From positions 1 through 9,744 of the forward strand of contig JAJRUU010000199.1 of assembly GCA_024277605.1 (NCBI GenBank): a stretch of 9,744 nucleotides of DNA. The letters run 5' to 3'. Positions within the stretch are counted from its first letter, which is position 1, and each line of letters opens with the position of its first letter. Positions 6,188 to 9,744 of the stretch are shown here, one piece after another. The notes beneath the pieces are model-generated. The model was not told the origin of the DNA. It searched no databases and saw only the letters and a program-made list of their open reading frames with translations. A program made the position numbers and the translations under genes. This DNA comes from a bacterium. GTDB lineage: Bacteria > SZUA-182 > SZUA-191 > JAJRXT01.

Positions 6188-7492
6188 ATGGATGTAGCTG
6201 TAATTGGAGGGGGGGTATCAGGATTAACCCTCGCCTATGGACTGGTAAAAAAGGGCGCTAAGGTCACCCTTTATGAAAATACTGGTGTCTTGGGCGGGCA
6301 GGCTAGTTCGTTCGATTTTGGGGGTACTAATATAGAAGGGTTCTATCATTTTATCTGTGGGGCTGATGAACCTTTATTTAACCTTATAAATGAGCTGGGC
6401 ATTAATGATCATCTCCATTGGGAACCCACCAAGACAGCTTTTTTCTATGAAGGGAACCTATATCCCTTTTGCAATCCCGTTGATTTAATCAAATTCACCC
6501 CTATAAGCCTTTATAGCCGCATACGGTATGGCTTCCATATTTACTATTCAAAGCTCAACAAAAAATGGGAAAGGTATGATGATATAGATGCGGTATCCTG
6601 GTTAATCAAACATATTGGCAAAAAAGCGTATGATGTCCTGTGGCACCCTCTGCTAAAAATTAAATTTGGCAGGTATTATGATAAGTTATCTGCTGCATGG
6701 ATCTGGCATCGTATTCATCGAGTGGCTTCTTCAAGAAAGAGTGTTTTTTCAAAGGAATATATGGGATATTTTGAAAAAGGGTCACAGATGTTGATGGATG
6801 CGTTAGAAAAGGAAATCAAACAAAGATCGGGGAATATTCGCACAAAAAGCAAGGTTGAACAAATACTCTTTAACCAGGACAAAATAACCGGCCTTCGGGT
6901 TAATGGGCAAGATTGCCCACACGATATTGTCGTTTCAACTCTCCCTCTGCCTTTATTGGAGGGCATTTTACCCCCAGCGGCTAATAACCTTAAAAGCAAA
7001 TTAAATAAAATAAAATTTATTGGGGTGGTTTGTATGATATTAAAGTTAAAACACCCTATTACTGAGAATTTTTGGTTAAACGTAAATGACAAAAAAGTCT
7101 CATTTAACGGCATTATAGAATATACAAACATAAACAAATCCGCTCACCTGAAGGGTATTAGTATAGCCTATATACCTTACTATCTAGCTGTTGATGAAGA
7201 ACGTTTTAGATACCCTAATGAGCAACTGTTCAAAGAGTATTGCCAGGCGATAAAGGTAATTAATCCCCAATTTAGTTCTGATTGGGTTATAGATTATCGT
7301 GTGTTCAGACACAAGTATGCGCAAGCAATTTCTACTACCGGTTTTTTAAAATTAATGGTGGGTCCGCGGACAGAATTCGGCAACTTATATTTTACCGATT
7401 CTACACAAATATACCCCCAGGACCGTTGTTTGAGTGGAATGATTGAAAAAGCTAATGAAGTTGTGGAAATGATTCAAAATGACCATTTATAG
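6188..7492 (+). CDS. FAD/NAD(P)-binding amine-oxidase-like flavoprotein of a glycan locus
   Basis: The product is 434 residues, cytoplasmic, with no signal peptide. The N-terminal dinucleotide fold is clear: VIGGGVSGL (5-13), then E30 at the end of strand two and GG at 36-37, as in the amine oxidase / protoporphyrinogen oxidase superfamily. A C-terminal FAD-binding stretch is YFTDSTQIYPQDRCLSGMIE (401-420). The middle contains GRYYDKLSAAWIW (161-173), which I recall from relatives found in O-antigen and capsule clusters that databases tend to label protoporphyrinogen oxidase by similarity only. No haem genes are nearby, so that label should not be used. Substrate is unknown; neighbours suggest a nucleotide sugar or lipid-linked sugar. 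The ATG at 6188 has aggggaa (6178-6184) just ahead, with a short spacer. A run of seven G lies in codons 8-10. Confidence 0.75.
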   Translation: MDVAVIGGGVSGLTLAYGLVKKGAKVTLYENTGVLGGQASSFDFGGTNIEGFYHFICGADEPLFNLINELGINDHLHWEPTKTAFFYEGNLYPFCNPVDLIKFTPISLYSRIRYGFHIYYSKLNKKWERYDDIDAVSWLIKHIGKKAYDVLWHPLLKIKFGRYYDKLSAAWIWHRIHRVASSRKSVFSKEYMGYFEKGSQMLMDALEKEIKQRSGNIRTKSKVEQILFNQDKITGLRVNGQDCPHDIVVSTLPLPLLEGILPPAANNLKSKLNKIKFIGVVCMILKLKHPITENFWLNVNDKKVSFNGIIEYTNINKSAHLKGISIAYIPYYLAVDEERFRYPNEQLFKEYCQAIKVINPQFSSDWVIDYRVFRHKYAQAISTTGFLKLMVGPRTEFGNLYFTDSTQIYPQDRCLSGMIEKANEVVEMIQNDHL

Positions 7493-7605
7493 CAATTAGC
7501 CTAAAAAAGGTGATGGTTGTTATTCGTCCAAAGAGCATACTTGAATTATTGGTTTTAGGTTAAATTGGATGTAAAAAAATTCTGAATTACAGGAGTTATA
7601 CATAA
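7493..7605 (+). other. Intergenic region of 113 bases with no clear feature
   Basis: It is AT-rich. It contains ttgaat at 7541-7546 without a well-spaced -10 box, and no hairpin followed by a T-run. The gene after it may be co-transcribed with the one before, as nothing here clearly ends transcription. Confidence 0.4.
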
Positions 7606-7608
7606 TTG
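7591..7608 (+). promoter_or_regulatory. Ribosome binding site deciding a TTG start
   Basis: aggag (7591-7595) lies ten bases before TTG at 7606-7608. No ATG or GTG lies in frame between them. TTG starts the protein right at its first beta strand (MAKKIVIIGAG), so a later start would destroy the nucleotide-binding fold. Confidence 0.7.
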
Positions 7609-8952
7609 GCTAAAAAAATAGTTATCATTGGCGCCGGTCCTACTGGTTTAGGGGCGGCATACCGGTTGCGGGAACTGGGCTATGATAATTGGCAATTGTT
7701 CGAAAAGAACAATTATATCGGCGGCTTGTCAGCCAGCTTTAAGGATGAGCATGGTTTTACCTGGGATGTGGGCGGGCATGTGATGTTTTCCCACTATAAG
7801 TATTTTGATGAGCTGGTGGAAAAGCTGTTGGCTGATGAATATTTAGAACATCTGCGTGAGAGCTGGATCTGGATTATGGAGCGTTTTGTGCCCTATCCAT
7901 TCCAGAATAATATTCGCTATCTTCCGCAGGATGTAATCTGGAATTGTGTTTTAGGATTAATGGAGGCACAGAAAGACAACACAGACCCCCAAAATTTTAA
8001 GGCGTGGTTATACAAAATATTTGGCAAGGGGATAGCTGATATTTTTATGCTGCCGCAGAATAAAAAAACCTGGGCGCATCCCCCTGAAAAGATGAATAAA
8101 AAATGGATTGCCGAGCGGGTTTCAATAATAGACTTAAAACGAATTTTGAAAAATATTATACTAGCCCAGGACGACATTTCCTGGGGGCCCAATAATTGTT
8201 TTAAGTTCCCCTTATACGGCGGTACGGGGGGATTGTTCGACAAATTTATGCCGTATATAGAGCGCAATTTACAACTTGAAAAAGAATTAACCGGCATTGA
8301 TATAGACAAAAAAGTACTCCAATTTGCCGATGGTAAAGAGACTGCCTACGACATCGTCATAAATACTGCGCCGCTGGATAATCTGGTAAGCCATATTTCT
8401 CCCCGCAATGAAGTATTAAGCGCGGCGGCGGCTAAAATAGAGCATAACAGCGGATTTATTGTGGGGATCGGCTTCAAGAAACCATGCCCCAGTAATAAGT
8501 GCTGGATGTATTTCCCGCAGGCTGATTCCCCCTTCTACCGGGTGACCTACTTCTCCAATTACTCGCCGAATAATGTGCCGGGAGAGGAATACTATTCCTT
8601 AATGTGCGAAACCTCATTTTCTAAATATAAACAGGTTGACAGGAACCTGATAATAGAAGACACTATTCAGGGATTAATAAACTCTAAATTAATATCCGAG
8701 CAGGATCGAGGACATATAGTCTCCACGTACCTGCTGCAAAGGGATCACCTTTATCCCATACCATCGCTTAAGAGAGATCAGGCTTTAAGTGTAATTCAGC
8801 CTTACCTGATGCAGCATGATATTTATTCCAGTGGCAGATTTGGCGCCTGGCTGTATGAGGTGGGCAACATGGATCATTCAGTCATGCAGGGGGTGGAAGT
8901 GGTGGATTATTTGCTGCAGGGCAAACCCGAAGCCACCTGGCAAATGAGCTGA
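7606..8952 (+). CDS. UDP-galactopyranose mutase homologue of the eukaryotic type
   Basis: The product is 448 residues, a soluble flavoprotein with an N-terminal FAD site (IGAGPTGLG, 8-16; GG 39-40). It resembles fungal UDP-galactopyranose mutase far more than bacterial Glf (about 370 residues). Shared stretches are GGHVMFSHYKYF (56-67), VPYPFQNN (95-102), WAHP...AERV (156-172), SWGPN (192-196), FPLYGGTGG (201-209), CWMYFP (299-304), FYRVTYFSNYSP (310-321) and RFGAWLYEVGNMDHS (411-425). Residues matching the Aspergillus fumigatus active site as I remember it are H58, F61, H63, Y97, Q100, N152, W156, R171, N196, Y302, R312, Y319, Y383, R411, Y417 and N421, with offsets that shift only at a few short indels. 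The family uses reduced FAD as a nucleophile to convert UDP-galactopyranose to UDP-galactofuranose. The call is strong for family, moderate for substrate; another nucleotide sugar is possible. The GT2 gene follows after 18 bases. Confidence 0.8.
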   Translation: MAKKIVIIGAGPTGLGAAYRLRELGYDNWQLFEKNNYIGGLSASFKDEHGFTWDVGGHVMFSHYKYFDELVEKLLADEYLEHLRESWIWIMERFVPYPFQNNIRYLPQDVIWNCVLGLMEAQKDNTDPQNFKAWLYKIFGKGIADIFMLPQNKKTWAHPPEKMNKKWIAERVSIIDLKRILKNIILAQDDISWGPNNCFKFPLYGGTGGLFDKFMPYIERNLQLEKELTGIDIDKKVLQFADGKETAYDIVINTAPLDNLVSHISPRNEVLSAAAAKIEHNSGFIVGIGFKKPCPSNKCWMYFPQADSPFYRVTYFSNYSPNNVPGEEYYSLMCETSFSKYKQVDRNLIIEDTIQGLINSKLISEQDRGHIVSTYLLQRDHLYPIPSLKRDQALSVIQPYLMQHDIYSSGRFGAWLYEVGNMDHSVMQGVEVVDYLLQGKPEATWQMS

Positions 8953-8955
8953 TTT

Positions 8956-8961
8956 AAAAGG
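8956..8961 (+). promoter_or_regulatory. Ribosome binding site for the GT2 gene
   Basis: aaaagg lies nine bases before the ATG at 8971, inside the 18-base gap to the previous stop codon, which supports co-translation from one mRNA. Confidence 0.6.
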
Positions 8962-8970
8962 CAGATAATT

Positions 8971-9687
8971 ATGGGCGTTTCCTTAGTAATGCCGGCTTAT
9001 AACGAAGAGGGGTGTATCGAGGAGGTAGTCAAGCGATACCACACCGAAGTAATCTCCAAGCTTGACCAGGCTGAGTTTATTGTGGTTGATGATTGCTCCA
9101 CTGATCGCACCTGGGAAATATTAAAACGCTTAAGCCATGAATATGGGATTCGGGTTATCCGCCCTGAGCACAACGGGGGACATGGTAAAGCGGTTCGGCT
9201 GGGGCTTAGTCAGGCCAAATATGACGTTATTTTCCAGAGCGATAGCGATGATCAAAACAACCCCCAGGATTTTTGGAAGCTCTATGCCAAGCTTTCGGAA
9301 TATGATTATGTAATAGGCTACCGTCAAACCCGCCACGATCCTCTGCACCGCCTGGTAATTACCCGCATTGTCCGCCTTTTGGGGTTTTTACTATATGGTT
9401 ATTGGGTTTGGGATTCCAACTCACCCTTTAAGGTGTTAAAAAAGAGTGTGCTGGATGAGGTGCTGCCTACCGTACCGGCTAATACATTCGCTCCATCAAT
9501 CTTGATTGCTTATATGACTAAGGCTAAGGGTTTTAAACTTATTGAGACCCCGGTAGAGCATCTCCCGCGAACCACCGGTACAATCTCCATTATGGGGTGG
9601 AAACTTTTCAAAATTTGTTGTAGTTGTGTGGGAGAATTCATTGATTTTGCCCCGCTGGTACGGGCGGAAAAGAGAAAACGGCGCTAA
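8971..9687 (+). CDS. DPM1-like family 2 glycosyltransferase (polyprenyl-phosphate sugar synthase type)
   Basis: The product is 238 residues, the size of a DPM1-like GT2 without C-terminal membrane helices. It shows the GT-A landmarks PAYNEE (8-13), VVDDCSTD (38-45) for nucleotide binding, and an acidic metal-binding stretch SDSDDQ (90-95). Later come GYRQTRHDP (116-124), DSNSPFKVLKK (148-158) and an RTTG motif (200-203). In the DPM1-like group such enzymes transfer a sugar from a nucleotide donor to polyprenyl phosphate at the cytoplasmic face of the membrane. That would produce donors of the kind used by the GT-C proteins in this window (inference). A hydrophobic patch near 128-145 may contact the membrane, and the C-terminus is basic (RAEKRKRR). 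It sits 18 bases after the mutase homologue, so the two probably form an operon. Confidence 0.85.
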   Translation: MGVSLVMPAYNEEGCIEEVVKRYHTEVISKLDQAEFIVVDDCSTDRTWEILKRLSHEYGIRVIRPEHNGGHGKAVRLGLSQAKYDVIFQSDSDDQNNPQDFWKLYAKLSEYDYVIGYRQTRHDPLHRLVITRIVRLLGFLLYGYWVWDSNSPFKVLKKSVLDEVLPTVPANTFAPSILIAYMTKAKGFKLIETPVEHLPRTTGTISIMGWKLFKICCSCVGEFIDFAPLVRAEKRKRR

Positions 9688-9694
9688 ACTGGTT

Positions 9695-9744
9695 GTGCTA
9701 GCCTAAAATTGACCAGGAAAAGTGGATTTCGCTAGCCGAAAATT
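9695..9744. mobile_element. Possible end of an IS21-family element, cut by the window edge
   Basis: gctagcctaaaatt (9697-9710) recurs as gctagccgaaaatt (9731-9744), 13 of 14 bases, at a 34-base period. The stretch starts with tg, seven bases after the GT2 stop. Multiple internal repeats containing AAAATTGACCA near a 5'-TG end are, from memory, typical of IS21-family termini. No transposase is visible inside the window, so this remains a candidate. Confidence 0.4.
9697..9744. repeat. Pair of 14-bp direct repeats at 34-bp period
   Basis: The two copies lie at 9697-9710 and 9731-9744, differ at one base, and each starts with the palindrome gctagc. The repeat may continue beyond the window. Confidence 0.75.

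Noticed and set aside
6715..7137. 140-codon minus-strand open frame
   Set aside because: It is antisense to the flavoprotein gene, whose family motifs run through the same bases; no independent support.
6188..7492. Protoporphyrinogen oxidase (HemG/HemY) role
   Set aside because: Only the general FAD fold supports it. No haem gene is near, and the locus is one of sugar transferases.
7513..7563. 16-codon open frame ATG...TAA in the gap before the mutase homologue
   Set aside because: The possible Shine-Dalgarno is only about two bases from the ATG and the peptide matches nothing I recognise. It could be a leader peptide or a relic, but the evidence is too thin.
7917..8309. 130-codon minus-strand open frame
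   Set aside because: It is antisense to the mutase homologue in one of its most conserved parts; a shadow of the real gene.

Overview
The window is AT-leaning bacterial DNA carrying seven plus-strand genes and no convincing minus-strand gene. Its content (membrane sugar transferases, flavoproteins of nucleotide-sugar type, a polyprenyl-phosphate-type GT2 enzyme) is that of a cell-envelope polysaccharide or glycoconjugate locus. Small palindromic repeats with GGATTCCCGC cores sit between genes, of a kind I recall from Deltaproteobacteria, Nitrospirota, Omnitrophota and similar environmental Gram-negative bacteria. The sequence does not fix the phylum. Two genes appear to start with TTG behind a clear Shine-Dalgarno, and a third may be cut by the window edge.

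Layout. 3-713: C-terminal part of a GT-C-fold membrane glycosyltransferase, cut by the left edge. 712-844: a complete MITE-like element with 19-bp perfect terminal inverted repeats and a 6-bp target duplication, inserted exactly at the stop codon of the first gene. 913-2829: a full GT39/ArnT-like membrane glycosyltransferase. 2869-2979: a second, different palindromic repeat. 3047-4069: a DUF362 protein without ferredoxin cysteines. 4070-4223: an intergenic region with a good sigma70-type promoter. 4224-5891: a third GT-C membrane protein of another subfamily, with the ED-Y-IT-Y / NLA-GHGLVY / TSP signature. 5892-6187: a 296-bp, hairpin-rich intergenic region. 6188-7492: an FAD/NAD(P)-binding oxidoreductase. 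7606-8952: a homologue of the eukaryotic-type UDP-galactopyranose mutase with every active-site residue I can map conserved. 8971-9687: a DPM1-like GT2. The last 50 bases hold a 14-bp direct repeat at 34-bp period that resembles the end of an IS21-family element.

How they may work together (inference): the mutase-like flavoprotein could supply UDP-galactofuranose or a related furanose nucleotide. The GT2 could load a sugar onto polyprenyl phosphate at the inner face of the membrane. The GT-C proteins could then transfer polyprenyl-phosphate-linked sugars to a glycan or protein on the outer face. The DUF362 protein and the first flavoprotein have no assignable reaction. The most notable observations are the eukaryotic-type mutase in a bacterial glycan locus, the cleanly dated MITE insertion that rebuilds a stop codon, and the structured leader before the flavoprotein genes.
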